A DNA stretch of 64,000 nt from Bisporella sp. PMI_857. Lineage: Eukaryota > Ascomycota > Leotiomycetes > Helotiales > Helotiaceae. The notes under the pieces are model-generated. The model ran no database searches and was not told the DNA's origin. It saw only the letters and a list, made by a program, of their open reading frames with translations. The stretch's first letter is position 1; each line of letters begins with the position of its first letter. A program made the position numbers and the translations under genes. Shown here one piece after another: positions 11,739-24,554 of the stretch. The stretch covers positions 1-64,000 of the forward strand of contig JAJSPD010000042.1 in assembly GCA_021307315.1 (NCBI GenBank). The letters are read 5' to 3'.

Positions 11739-13615
11739 CTCAATATCTCTTTGAATTATGGGACGGTGGTAGAGAGAGTTAGAGCGAAATTCATGCAATC
11801 TGTTAGGCATGCGAATGAATAGGGCATGTTACGGATGAAAGGGGAAGAACCAGGCATGGATGAATCTATGATAAAACTCCACCTCTGCACTAACTGAGAA
11901 TGGTTTACGTACCCCCCCTGGTACTATCCTCTTTAACCTTTGGTTTGTCAAGCAATCGTCGTCGATGAGCTTCGCCATAATCATCTCTCGATTTGCAGTT
12001 ACACTGGTTTGCAACTTCTTACTATTGGGCAACAGACCCCACTCGGTTTTCATGTTCACACTCTTTGTTCCACTTAGCACTATAACTTAGAGCAAGGCGG
12101 GATGCCATGTAGGCGATTGTGAGGGAGGATTTTTGGCAAGAAATATATCAGTGTTACTCTTTAGGCACTACTCAACAGTGAAATTTCTAAGTAAGGGATA
12201 ATATTTTCAGAGGACGCTGTACTTCGTGAAACTATTCTTGCCGTCTTAGAGCATATATGCAGTAGCTCAGCTTGTGAAGCCTTCGTGACATTCCAGAAAC
12301 TGTTTAACTCTATCACCTGCTCAATGCCTTCTGAGCCTCGAGTGCTTCCCGGCGAACCTTTTAGATTCAGTGAAGCTACTGAATTAAAATATTGTTGGCT
12401 ACTTTTAGTGCATAACGTGTTATCTGCAGGAACAAGCCAAGGCACGTGTTCGGCTCCTGAAGGGCGGTAAGTTTACGTCTGTGCAGTGTGGTAGGGCTGA
12501 GAATTCATCAACATTTTTGGTGCCCAACTTTCAAGACTAAACTCAATCATAACAGCCAATTTTGAGGGGTCAGGCTCTATTTTATGTGACGTAAAAGTAT
12601 TTCAAATATGTTGCGCATGCGCCTAGAGAGTCAAATTGAATTTAATCATAGCCGTTTTCGAATTTAATAATCCGGCCGAAAATCATGATTCTCGGATCAT
12701 GCCAAGATACATAAAAGTCAGACGCCGTAATCGTATTTAGAGCGTCTTGATTGGCCAACCACTTAAGCCTAGAATTGGGAAAAGCGGGGTGCATTATACT
12801 CAGTTCACGGTGTGGGGCTAGGGTACCTTGGTAGGGGAAGGTGTTAATTAGTATAATTGTAATACCTACGCCATGGGCTCAAAGGACCAGCGTGCGAGTT
12901 AGTATTATCGTGATATATCGACCCCTAATAACTAATACTTATCCACGCAATATGAGATTTGAAATTTGTATACGTACTCCAGCAAAATTTGCAATCTTAT
13001 ATTATATTACAACACTAACTTTAAATAACGCTATCCTAAATTAGCAATACAACAAAAACTCTAGCCTTTTAAATTCGGCTATTCGTTCTAAAAAGAGTAA
13101 AGTTTATTTCTTTATGTTTTTGGCCCTTGTATTAAAGCCGCAAAGTGGCCTGAGCACAGTATTTAGTATTATTGCCAATATAATATAAGATTCAATTTCC
13201 GTACTAATGCTAGCGCTTTATAAAAGTCTTATACTAATACTAGCGTGGTATCAAAAAGTCGATCTTATATGTTTCGAGACCTGATATTACTAAATACTAC
13301 GATACTAACTCGTTCACTGCAAAGGACACCACGCTCCAGCCACGAGGATTTTGGTAAGCTAACGTTGTCGAATAGACGAGCGCTTCTACCCGGCTGTGAG
13401 CAATGTAGAAAGTTGTGGCAGATACGAGGGGACATCCTTCATTTGTGAAGCTTTTAAACTCCTGTTAGGACCTAAACCTTGTGGGGATATGGTGCCCAGC
13501 TTTCCTGGGGAAACAGGTTGTATCGTTTAGACTTTCCGTATCAATTTACCCAGCTGCTGGCTTGCTAGTTTAAGCCATGTATCGACAAGATACCTGCAAA
13601 TTGTAAGTATAGATC
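11739..13615. other. 1.9 kb without an assignable gene
   Basis: A plus-strand frame at about 12209-12470 reads like a final exon (acidic, with LRETILAVLEHICSS) after a possible acceptor at 12209, but I find no upstream exon or family. From about 12600 the DNA is AT-rich with repeated ACTAATACTAGC-type motifs near 13200-13250, a likely decayed repeat. Confidence 0.35.
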
Positions 13616-14995
13616 TTAGGGAATATCGATTATCGAAACAAGATAATCAATATGCGAACGAATATCCCCGTCTAAACCATTTTCCTCCTGAACACAATCA
13701 GAACGAGTAAACGGCCCCCAAACTTCCTCATTTAGAGGCTCATCCGCAGTAGAAACTTTGATAGCCCAAACCATCTGTGGCCACCACTCCTCGGGAAGGA
13801 GACTAAAGAGGCCCATAACCTCTTTCTTCGCGATACCCTGTAGCCACCATATATTATCAACGACTCTAGTCATGGCGAAGAAGCAGGCCACGATCACCAA
13901 AGTCCTTGGGTCCTTCTCCGCGAGCATATCCACGAATCGTGTAGAAACTGTTGCAGCGAACCCCATTAGTCGATTTCGCTCAGGTCTTTGATGTGCCCAA
14001 TTCAAAAATGCCACGGAGTGCTCGTAGGCTGTCCTTGTCTTCGTCGCTAATGTTTCGTTCATGAACTGGAGCTGCTCATCAACCCCGTTGAGCAACGGAT
14101 CGAAAAATTGAGGGCGATTCGGACTCAACTCAAGTGCTAGAGCTGGCTGAGTATTAATGATTGGGAGGACATTTGGGCTATCTCGCAGCCACTGCCAGCT
14201 GTTAAGAACAATCGTCTTGACACCTTGATATGATAAAAACCATTCCAGAGGCGGTGTATACTCTTGGTCTCCATCAAAACGGCTGACCACATCGTTGGAA
14301 AAGAGACGTGCGGCTGTGGCATAGAAGGCTATTAAGCTAGATGTTACAAAGAGAGCTTCTACATCTGAGGCATTTAGTGGAGCATTGAGGAGTGACTTGA
14401 ACTGCGCTATGGCAGTTCTCATGTATGTATGAGACGCTCGGGTTAGAGTTTGGTCTTCCGGGTGGTGGGAGCGCAGATAAAGAGCAGAGACAGCAAAGAT
14501 CGCATCCATCAAGTACGGAGCATTAAATGCCAGCGAAGGGACAACCGCGCCCCAAGTATCCTTGCGACCTGAACCGCTCACAGTCATCGTGTTTGCGACA
14601 GAAGACGTAAACACGTGTATCAGCCTTAACTCGAGCAAGTGAGAAGTTTCAGGATGTCGGGAACATATGGAGAGAGCTGCGGGTGACTCTGGAATAGAAA
14701 CAGAAGTAGATTCGGGAGATCCCTCATTCGACAAGGAGATCGATCTAGTTTGCCTGCTATTCCGACTTATTGGCACACGAGCAAGCTGAGAACTTGGAGT
14801 GGTGGCAATTTGCCATGCGAAATCACACGAGGTCGAATGTCTCAAACAGTTGCTGCACTCAGGGCGTAGCTCATCGCACTTCTAAGGTTCAGCATGATTC
14901 TATATGGATCATCTGATGTTCCGTACCTTGATTTTGCGTCTTTTGCATGTCAGGCAACCCCGCCTTGATTTTTTATGCGACCTTCTACTGGGCAT
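13616..14995 (-). CDS. Zn2Cys6 transcription factor
   Basis: A nuclear binuclear-zinc-cluster regulator. Exon 1 (14995-14927) encodes MPSRRSHKKSRRGCLTCKRR and KIK. After a 48-nt intron, exon 2 (14878-13616) begins CDELRPECSNC. The joined motif is C-x2-C-x6-C-x6-C-x2-C-x6-C, a perfect GAL4-type cluster. The total is 443 aa. A Ser/Thr-rich linker follows, then a helical region (ELRLIHVFTSS, YLMDAIFAVSALYLRSHH, FLSYQGVKTIVLNSW) typical of the Fungal_trans_2 / sterol-uptake-control-like group. The C-terminus ends without further domains. It is transcribed away from the GH20 gene that starts the glycosidase block, so it is a candidate local regulator, by position only. Confidence 0.9.
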
Positions 14996-15193
14996 TGCCT
15001 ATCTTATCTGTATATTGAGAAAGATATTGATTTTTAGTGATGCCTTGAAGTTGCTACCGGTTGATATATATCTTCTGCTACCAACATTCGCCTGGATGTG
15101 TCGAAAGACTGACGGCGTGAAGGCTGTGCAGGCCACGCTATACTACTTTAGGCGAATAGTAAACTTAACTTAGTCAAGCAGTGATCCACTTAC

Positions 15194-15434
15194 TAGAAGG
15201 CTTCCCCTAGTCAACCACCCACCCTACTCAACCGCCCAAATTTTGGTTTTATTAGAATTTTGCCACAACAATATCATTTAATCAGAATTTGAACACTGCC
15301 ACAGTCATTTTCGAGTTAATTTACATTGGATCCCTTAATTTGAGATTAACCTGACTATTTTGAAAATTTTCGTTTTTTTTTGGTGTTCCTGCTATATTTT
15401 TCGGCGGTTGAGTAGGGTGGGCGGAAGCCTTCTA
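15194..15434. mobile_element. MITE-like inverted-repeat element flanked by TA
   Basis: The ends read GAAGGCTTCC at 15196 and its complement ending at 15432, each next to TA. A second perfectly inverted block, CCCACCCTACTCAACCGCC, lies inside each arm. The left arm carries about 10 extra bases between the two blocks. The interior is AT-rich and non-coding. Element length is about 237 bp. It sits between the Zn2Cys6 gene and the 3' end of the GH20 gene. TA flanks suggest Tc1/mariner-type mobilisation, with different termini from the MITE at 2150. Confidence 0.7.
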
Positions 15435-15738
15435 AGGTTGCTATCCAATCAACTGTTCCAGCTGCCGCGTATGCCGGGCGGAACCCCAAGAAACGCGAGA
15501 ACGGAAACCTTCTAAGATTGTGCATACAAACCACAGTCAGTAGCCCCTAAGCCTTGTTACCTGCGCGTAACAGCGGCCGTGGTACGTTTTATGTATAATT
15601 GCACTGCACACACTACCGCCAGTTTCACCACTTATTTTAAAAAGTTAAAATTCACTTTTACTGCCATTTTAACCTTGGATTTAGAATTGGATTTTGAAAT
15701 TAACTATTTAATGCAAAAAAGATGTAAATATATTGCTT
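15435..15738. other. Intergenic, nothing recognised
   Basis: The 3' flank of the GH20 gene. A CCTTCTAAG motif resembling the MITE end recurs near 15509, possibly a truncated second copy. Confidence 0.4.
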
Positions 15739-17959
15739 TCAAGCCGTCGAAGTTAAGCTCATGCCACTGAAAAAACCAGACCATCCACTGCTCTGTCCAC
15801 CAAGAATCTTCAACGGCGCCTCGATCGCTATCTCGGCCCTATGGTGATAGATTCCATTAATACCCATAATAGCAAAGAACTCTTCTTCGACACCGCCATT
15901 TATTGCGGCATATGTGCGATTGCCACGCCCAATTAGTGAGAGATCGAACCACTCATTATATGGTACCGTGCTATTGAGGCGGAAGTAGCTCCCGCCGGCG
16001 AATAGTGTGATTGTTGGTGTTAGCATCAAGCTCGAGTCTCGTCCGCTCAAGATCGTTGCGTGACTGGAGTCTGTGAGAGAGTCGATGAGAAGGGAAAGTG
16101 AGAGAGTATAATTGCGCCCTTTAGAGTCTAGTGGAGTAATAATTCTGCAATTACTTGAGACTACAACAGCTGGTTGGCTAATACCATGCCTAGTCGATTC
16201 GCAATCAGTGTGCGCATGATAGTTGTTCCTAGAAGTATCAAAAATTAATCCCTTGGTGTACTCATCGACAATTGTGTAGTTAAATATCACATCTGAGCGT
16301 GATGCAACCCTGCGCTCCAGGTTTTGTCCCGGAGCCTTTGGTTGTAGCAGCTCGAACGAGTTCCAAAATGCAGCCTCGCTGAGACTTCCACCCCATTGCT
16401 TGTCAGCCAACGCTGGGATCCCTTCACGCCAAGCATAGTAGGCCTCAGAGTATACAGAAGCATTGGCACCGTAGTCGTTCCAGAGCGGCACAATGGACCC
16501 AAGTGCATAAGGATTTGAAGAATCCGGGTTATTCGTTACGTTTCGCTGATCAAACATATAAGGTCTCCAGTATCCGAGATCGGGCGAGCCGTGGAAGGTT
16601 TTCGTAAGGTTGATGGTGTTCAAATATCCCCCGGGCGGAGCCCACTTATTGACGATATAGAAATCGTCATTCGAATTTACTACCGAATAGTTGTTCTTCA
16701 TGTACTGCCAGTAAGGATTGTCTTCAAAGAACTCCCAATGCTGCACAGAAACATTTTGGTAGACGTTGGACCAGGTAGAATTGTAGATTGGTGGAAATGT
16801 TCCCCAAATACGCATTGACTTTCCACTTCTTATGCCAATGAAAGAGTCCATCTCGTTGACGAACATATTGTAGTCTGCTTGGGATGCTGTATACTCATCG
16901 GCGCCTATGGAAACGACTTTGGAATGAAACCAAGGTAGGAAAGTAGCCCAGATAGCCTTCATGGTCGGAATGGTTTCTGGATGCGAAATATTGAGCAGGC
17001 TGAGATCACCTTCCAAACCAAGCTCGGGTTTCCACTGCGTGATGACAAGGGCATGTCCTGGTGCTTCAATCTCGGGAATTATAGTTACACCGCGCGCTGT
17101 GCAGTTAGACTGAATGTCATTGAATGTGGCACGGTCATAAGACTCGTTGGCATAGAGGTTAAGTCCTGAGACGGCATCATCTTCACTCCATAACCGGAAA
17201 CGTGCATAGAGTTCTAGGGACTGCTCGACTGTGTAGTTAGGGTTGTGCCACAGATTGTCACTGAGATGGATGTGTAAGACATTCTGCTTGAAGAAGGACA
17301 TGTAGCTGCAGAGATCAGTCAGGAAATCAGGCGGGTAGTAGTGGCGACCAGCATCGAGCATCATGCCTCGAGTCCCCCATCCCGGAGCATCGATAGTAGA
17401 CCCATATGCAATCGATGGTGTTTTCGAATCTTCTAGAGATAATAGTCCTTGCTGTAGTACGGTTCGAGTGCCCCACCATACTCCGAGCGGTGACGCGCCA
17501 GTAATTATCAAAGATGAGGCATTAACATGAAGGCTGTAGCCTTCAGAAGTTTCTCGACCAGCAGCATCGAGATAATCGCGGGCATCACCGAGAGTGAGAA
17601 AGATACTATCTTTGGAGCAGCGGATCCCATGCGCAATATCCAGCTTTACATCAATAACTTCGCGCAAGTCATCCGCAAACACTTTAGCAAACTCGTAAAG
17701 CGTAGGGGGGGTTAAGGTTTGACCAGCCTCATCTACGGATTCTGCATAACGCGAATCCACGACAATGCGTCTGGAATTTGCAAGATTGAATGTTCTATCC
17801 GTAGTAGTTTGAAAGGAAACAGTAGGAATGCCTGACAGAAACGCGCCCACGTGTGTCAAACCTGCGAGGCAAGTTAGCATATCCTGCAAAGTTATATTAT
17901 GAAGCACTTAATGCGAATTGCATACTCAGTCCGGCTATGAGTACTTGTGTGCTTTTCAT
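15739..17959 (-). CDS. Secreted GH20 hexosaminidase / lacto-N-biosidase-like enzyme
   Basis: A retaining exo-glycosidase that uses substrate-assisted catalysis on terminal beta-GlcNAc/GalNAc or on Gal-beta-1,3-GlcNAc units. Exon 1 (17959-17926) gives MKSTQVLIAGL. Exon 2 (17861-15739) continues S-LTHVGAFLSGIPTVSF, together a plausible signal peptide. The total is 718 aa. A GH20b-type N-domain comes first. The (beta/alpha)8 barrel follows, with RGMMLDAGRHYYPPDFL, HIHLSDNLWH, IPEIEAPGHA and the catalytic pair in GADEYTAS (Asp about 332, Glu 333). VPLWNDYG and the Trp-rich pocket follow. The last ~150 residues look like a LamG/concanavalin-like beta-sandwich (GYTAAINGG-type strands). There are many N-x-S/T sites. 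Length and GADEY favour the lacto-N-biosidase branch over short chitobiases, but that is inference. It is the first of three adjacent exo-glycosidases. Confidence 0.9.
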
Positions 17960-18594
17960 AGTAGCAGTATATCTGGTCGGCACTTTCGAAGAAATTGGGT
18001 GACTCGGCTGTGGCCGTGTTTCAGACCTTGAGTGGCATGTTTAAGCAGCAACTCTAATATCTATCTATAGGTAGAGTGGGAGCAATATGTGAACCCTACC
18101 AGGCAGACCAGGGTAATAAAACATTCTTTCTCCGCCTTGCGAGACATAAACCTTAAATTTTATTCAGTAACGTTACCAGGCGATCCAAATGTTGGTTGCC
18201 GTAGAGCGATAAAATGACAACCCGTAAGGTTTGGAGGACACAGTGCATATTCTGGGGCTCAGAGCCGAGCCGAGCGGGGCGAGCAGGCGGTGCACTGTAC
18301 ATCACATGCTGCAATAATAGGCAAAATATCGCTACCACCTTGCCAACTTTCTTGTTTTCTTTGCTCATAATTGTGCATTAAGGATCGGCTTGGGATGTCT
18401 CCGCAAGTCCTACAAGATAACTTAAGTCCCGTGAAAAATCCTTCTAATCTACCTTGCAGGTTATACTTCTTGCATGGATGCAACAGTCCTCGAAACAAAT
18501 ACAAGTTGGCGTTGTTAGGCTACAAGACTACGATAGCCTGACACTCTGGTTAACGCAGACTAGCTATATGGCCTCATCAAGGGCGAAAATTAGC
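17960..18594. other. Intergenic between GH20 and GH29
   Basis: No gene recognised. It contains the GH20 promoter (right-to-left) and the GH29 3' flank. Confidence 0.5.
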
Positions 18595-21217
18595 CTAGCG
18601 GTAGCTGATTTTGAACACCCATGTCCACTGATCTGCTTGTTGGACCTCCTGGCTGATATCCAGTTGCACCTTAGCCTGCCCATCGATCTCCCCTGGTATA
18701 CGCGAACAGGAGACTACTTCGCCGTGCAACCGTCCGCCAACGACGGTCACCTGGTCCCCATCCACCAGGGGAATTGGGCTGGCTAAGGTTAATGTACTGT
18801 TGATCTGATTCATAACCAGAATGTAGAATGCGTCCAAAGTGGTAGTGAATCTTACATCGTCACCCTCTTGTGGTGTGATGAACCAGTTTGAAGTATTAAA
18901 AATCGCCTCGGCATGATCCTTGATCCAAGCCCCGGCTTGTCGTAGATACTGAGCTTCTAAGTCTAGGATGCTTCCGTTGCCTTGAGGTCCAATATCCAGA
19001 AGGTAGTTCCCGTTTTTACTCACAATATCCACCAAACTTGTGACGATGATGCTCGCATTCATATACTGTGCTGAAGCTGTGGCACCATTGAAGCCGTAAC
19101 TGTATGGATCCACTAGCAAGTGCTTATTAGCAAATGCTACGTAATAATGAATTGAGCTAAAAGTTTCTGCAGCGAAGAACATTGAGTAACTTACTACCCG
19201 CATTACTCTCCCATTTTCTCTTTTGCGTGGTAGAGAGAGTGCTATATTCAGGCGTATCAAAATCGCCAGGAAGCCCACAGCGATTATTCATTACAACTTG
19301 CTTATTCTCTGCCAACGCGGCATTATACCATTTTGCAGCAAAGCTAGCCGTCAGATTTGGGCCGCCAATATCGCACCACATAATCTCGCTCCCAAGGGCG
19401 GCGAGAGCTTGCATTTCCGGCAGCACGATATCTTCCAGATAGTCGTTGACAGGTACATATCCCCTATATGGTAGAATCTCGCTAGTGTAAGGATTCGTCG
19501 CATTATGGCCTGGCCAGCGACCAAAGCCGTATGGCGCGTAATCAGGATGGAACCATTCTGGCAGGCTATAGTAAGCTGCGCGGTGGAGTTGTGGCTGGTA
19601 TTTGGCGGATGCCTCAAACACTTCCTTGATGAAGTCTCGGTGTGGATACTGAGCAGCTGAAGTTCGCTGAGTTACATTGATTGGAAGATCGTAGAGAGCA
19701 TAGCCGTCGTGATGCTTCGCGACTTGCACAAAGTAAGTCGCACCTGAGTCTGCGAAAAGGTTGACCCACTCTCGCGCATCGTACCCTTCCGCGGAAAATT
19801 TGTCCATGAAATCATCGTAGATATAGCCAGTGCCATATTTCGAGAGATGATACTCGTATGTCCGATCTGAGGTCTTTGGCCCCATATTCTCATTCCACCA
19901 GTACCTGCGACTGTCAGCTGAATGTGCTAGGTGGTTGCAGTTATCATCTACCATTCAGCATATGTCTCATTTGATCCACTGTTACCCTGTAGCATTCATG
20001 TAAGCGTACATCGTAGTACTGTAAGGCGTCGCGTACGGCCAGTCGGTTCAAACTTACCCAGGCTGGAATTGAATAAAGCCCCCAATGAATGAAGATGCCA
20101 AACTTTGCACCATTGTACCAGTCGGGAGACTCGTGGGTATAAATTGACTCGTAAGTTGGTTCGTATGCTCCAATGCCAAAAGCAGCCTCAAACTCATGAC
20201 TTACGTTAACTCTGCTGGACTTCAAACGCGCAGTCGCAAGGCCTGTGGTACCTTGCTCATTGACACCCTTGATTTTTACTCCCACTTGAATTATAACTTG
20301 ATCCCCTGGGCGAAGGCGCTTGATTATACCAGGCTTTACGGTTGTTAGTCTGTCCGACTCAATACTGACTTCAACCGTATCATTCGCCATGACCCAAGCC
20401 TGACCATCCATGTTCCTAACAGTAACTTCGAAAATTTGCAAGCTAGATGCTCCTAGAAACTTCTTTGTAGACCTCGCGTATTGTACCTCAAGTTGTGGTC
20501 CATGACTTTCATGGCCACTGCCCGCGAGCGTTAGTGAGACAGCGAAGATATGCAGCTTGTTACTAGCACTGGAGTTCGGCATGTGGATCGCTGTTAGATG
20601 CTTGCTCGAGTCAAGCCAAGTAGTGCTTTGAAAAATGTTGGATTTGTTATAATTGGTCGACTCGCTGGTGTAGAAACACGGCAGAACTATGTCTCCGCCT
20701 GAGGGAAAAGCCCACAACCACCAAGGGGGTACGGAGATCGCCCTCACCGTTGTCGATAAATCTGAGTAGATGGCCGTGAAGTCTCCTCCAGATGGCCCAG
20801 TCTCCGCTGCAGCAAAAACATGCAAAGCGGAGTATTGGCCCCGGGGGATGGAGAGGATCTGCCCTTGAGCAATAAAGTTGTCGTTGCCGCCTTTCTCAGG
20901 GCTTTGGAAGTAATATTGAACCCCCCCATAGCTGAAACTGCCCCCAGGATGATATTGTGCTGGAAAGCAATCTGGATGTGGGTTAGTATATTAAATTCGT
21001 AACTGTATAGCTGTACTGCTTCCTCACTTTGGCTGCCGTCAAAATCAGCATCACCAGGCGACCAACCAAAACCACTATTATCGAATAGTCCAGCGATAGT
21101 TACTGGTTTTGTTTTGGTGTCAGAGTACTGTACTGAGGTGAACAATGGATTGAAAATCTGAGCCAGTCCAGTTGAAATGGCGACAATTAAGCATACTACT
21201 GTCTTTTGATACTGCAT
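18595..21217 (-). CDS. Secreted GH29 alpha-L-fucosidase with long N-terminal domain
   Basis: Removes alpha-linked L-fucose from glycans. Five exons (21217-21028, 20971-20058, 19986-19952, 19904-19195, 19112-18595) splice to an intact 788-aa protein. A signal peptide (MQYQKTVVCLIVAISTGLAQ) is followed by about 330 residues of beta-rich sequence, longer than usual for fungal GH29. The catalytic barrel starts at SPDWYNGAKFGIFIHWGLYS. It continues through WYWWNENMG, completed across the intron at 19905-19951, then AKHHDGYALYD. SEIMWCDIGGPN carries the likely Asp nucleophile (about 557), and GMDPYSYGFN is restored by the 82-nt intron at 19113-19194. The C-terminus is a small beta-domain. I chose the 19194 donor (GTAAGT) and the GCTAATA branch site because they regenerate the conserved GMDPYS. 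It is head-to-head with the GH35 gene. Confidence 0.9.
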
Positions 21218-22337
21218 ATCGAACTACCCTATCGGTTATCTCACATGCCATCTGAAAACTCTGTATTTCGATAATTAGAATAACGAATGCTGTAGAGGTT
21301 AGCGTAGCAGATAGGGGTGCTGTAATTTAATAGATTAGACGCCGGGATTAGTGCTGAGCAAGTGTTAGATGCCATGGTTTATAGCGAGTGTTGTATCTAT
21401 TTGTCATGAACCTACTCATTATGGCTATCTCTTAACCGCTGCTGTGTTAATGCTTGTCATATTATCACGCAATCTGACTCTCTTGAAATAACTTGATTTC
21501 ATATTTTAGCTTTTCCCCTTAATATGGCTACAATAGCCTTCAAATATATTATCGCTAATTTAACTAATTCAGAAACTCGTTTTTCTAACTTGCTAAACTC
21601 CCGGTACAAACACGTGATGCCCTGCCGTAATAAAATAAAATAAAATAGCTCAAGTTCAAAGCTTGCACTAGAAGCTATGCTGTTCGAAGTGTTAAATAGT
21701 GCTAAAAATAATGGTACCATATCTGCTGATGAAATCGGTTTTACCTCAGTTTGGTCTATCTCTACCGTCCCACTCCATTGTTCAGCTTGATAATCCCAGC
21801 ACTAGTGAGCCTTGTATATAGTCCGTTTGTTATTTACCCCGCACTAAGCCCCGCCTGTATAATTTTAACCGCAGCCATTGTATCCCACTTTGCCGACAAT
21901 ATTCTTGTGGTTATCTAACTACTTAAGTACAAACGTACGTGCGATTCAACGTTACAATATGCATCAGACTAGTGTAACGTCTTAATCTCTACCTGGTGTT
22001 TTCCCCTCAGTGATCGTCCACTGCGTGCTCGTTTCTAGTGCATCTATCCACTTCTGGCATGAGTGTTTATTCCCGGTTTCCAGGAAAAAATTACTGGCAC
22101 TATTTCACCCATCGCTAATTTGTACTTGATTTAAATGCTGGGAAGGCTGTGTAAGCACCAGCAGAACAACAAATGTTTCTCACAATCCGGGCTTTGCAGT
22201 TTCATTGGGCATGGCAGCGAGAATCGCCATCATTTTAAAGGACTATACAACGGCATAGGACTTGCTACCTTTTGATTCAAACAATACTTTATTGCTGACC
22301 CCGAGCCATAGACGTAGAGCCCTATAAAGATTCTAGC
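21218..22337. promoter_or_regulatory. 1.1-kb divergent promoter region of GH29 and GH35
   Basis: The fucosidase and galactosidase genes start from opposite ends of this stretch, so it should hold both promoters. There is no gene inside. A short AAAAT-type repeat (AATAAAATAAAATAAAATAG) lies near 21629-21648. No specific activator site is assigned. Confidence 0.45.
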
Positions 22338-24371
22338 ATGGTCGCCTTGCGGACTCTTCTGTATCTGTGGACAGGACTTATGCCCTCCTGGGCTGGTCCA
22401 TTAAGCACAGCTCCAATGTCAACAACCATAACTGGACCGCCGGCTTTCACATACAATAATGATACATTTCTGCTTCATGGAGAGCCATTCACTATCATCG
22501 GAGGTCAAATAGACCCTCAACGGATCCCCTATCAGTACTGGAGAGACAGGTTGTCAAAGGTCAGAGCTATGGGCGTGAACACCATATTGTCGTACATCTT
22601 CTGGAACAATTTGGAGCCAGCTCCGGGAAACTGGACTTCAAATGACCCGCAAAACGATATTGCACAATATTTTAGAATTGCCCAGGAAGAGGGACTACAC
22701 GTTGTGCTACGACCTGGCCCCTACGTTTGTGGTGAGCATGAGTGGGGTGGGTTTCCGGCTTGGCTAAGCGTGGTAGATGGCATGGTGGTGCGGACCAACA
22801 ACAGCCCATTCTTGGAAGAGACAAAAAAGTATATTGTGAATCTTGCGGAAACATCTGGATTGGCTGATCTTCAAGTCTCGCGTGGTGGACCGATTCTCAT
22901 GGTGCAGGTTGAGAATGAATACGGCTCTTACGGGGAGAACCATATCTACACTGCAGCACTCCGTGATATTTTGCGTGAGAGCTTCGAGATCCCACTCTAT
23001 ACGACCGACGGTGGTGTAGATTGGACTCTCCAAGGTGGTCAAATTCCAGGTGTTCTTGCGGAAATTGATGGTGGCTCGTGGGCTTTACCGGCTCGTGATC
23101 TATATATCAATGACACTTCGGAGCTTGGCCCGTTGTTCGATAGTGGTGAGTGTGATCGATGCTTTGCGGGAACTAAAAACTGATTCGTGCTCTGGCTTTC
23201 AGAATATTACACATGGGCACCGGACCAATGGGGAACTTACAATCCTCATAATACAACTCTCGGCAAGGATGACATTTCAGATGGATTTGTGAATGACATC
23301 GCTTACCATATACGCAATTATTCCGCGTCCATCAGCTTCTACATGGTTCACGGAGGTACAAACTTTGGCTTCCAGAATGGTGCTATGTGGCAGAATCGTA
23401 CTACAGTCTTCACTTCTTCATACGACTACGGCTCTCCCATCGATGAGACAGGCCGGACCACGGACTTATACTTCAAGATGCGCAAGGCAATTTTGCCGTT
23501 TGTAGCTAACAGTAGTGTGCCAGAGCCACCAGAGAATCTTCCAAGAGCATCAATCCCACAGTTCACACTTTGCCCTGCCGCTAGTCTTTTTGGTATCCGT
23601 GGAGTGCGTACAACTGCGACTTCTCCTCTTAATATGGAAGCGCTCGGACAGTCCTATGGTTTTACTCTGTACGAGCACACTCTGCTATCCGCGGTTGAAG
23701 GTTTTATACAGCCTGGTGATCGGCCCAGAGACCGTGTTCTCATCTATGTGAACGAGAAGATAGTAGGAGTGGTCGACAGCCAGTATCAACATCCACTGAA
23801 TGTCAGTGTCAGACTACAAGCGGGTGATAAGCTTCAATTGCTTATTGAGAATCTTGGTCGGGTAGACTACTACTCAAGAGGCAATCCTTATGAGAACAGA
23901 ATGATAGATCAGAGGAAGGGGGTGATTGGAGATGTGATTATTGGGGGTCAAATTTTACAAAACTGGGACATGTACCCCTTCCAGTTAGACTCGTTACCAG
24001 CTCTTGAGTGCAGCGGTGCAGTGAAATCAGGCAGTCTACTGACAGACGCACCTACACTCTACTACGGCACATTTACTGGACCATTAATGTCTGCTAATTC
24101 ATCCATGACCCTCGACACTTTTATCACAGTGCCGAACGGAATCAAGGGCAATGTATGGATTAATGGATTTCATCTCGGCCGGTACTGGCTCGTAGGGCCG
24201 CAACAGTCACTATATCTACCTGGCTCGGTGGTGAAGTCAGAAAAAATAAACCAGGTAGTAGTTCTGGAACTAGAGCCATGGCAGATGAACTCAACTTTAA
24301 TGGTAGCGTATGGGGCATCCGAAAGGACCTGGGGTAATAACCTTGACCCTGACTGCTGGAACTGCGTGTAA
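22338..24371 (+). CDS. Secreted GH35 beta-galactosidase
   Basis: A retaining exo-beta-galactosidase. Two exons (22338-23145 and 23203-24371) encode 658 aa, close to the GLB1/bacterial-type GH35 length and shorter than the ~1000-aa LacA enzymes common in Aspergillus. The N-terminus (MVALRTLLYLWTGLMPSWAG) is a signal peptide. Catalytic landmarks are IGGQIDPQRIPYQYWRDRL, SYIFWNNLEP, LRPGPYVCGEHEWGG, VQVENEYGSYG (acid/base Glu about 192) and FDSEYYTWAPDQWG (nucleophile Glu 270). The codon for Glu270 is split by the only intron. YMVHGGTNFGFQNG and TSYDYG-like SSYDYGSPIDETG follow. The C-terminal half carries two jelly-roll domains ending WINGFHLGRYWLVGPQQSLY. The reading frame is intact. It could act after the neighbouring fucosidase. 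Confidence 0.93.
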
Positions 24372-24554
24372 AATACTAACTCTATATATTTATTGGGGGT
24401 GAAAATGTTAAATTGTTGAATTAAAAGCGGCATTCACACAAATGCTATGCAAAATCTCTAAATGCCTCAAGGAGGATACCAGCCCCACACTCCCGTTGGA
24501 TAAAATACAGAACATAACTGAGGTCTAATTCGTATCTCTACCTTGGGCTGGTTT

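Noticed and set aside
12161..12470. Possible final exon (plus) or 94-codon frame (minus)
   Set aside because: No upstream exon, start or family motif could be linked; noted only within the gap entry.
15739..17907. Start of the GH20 protein at MLHNITLQD
   Set aside because: That frame runs through the intron; splicing 17926 to 17861 gives a proper signal peptide and keeps the family N-terminus.
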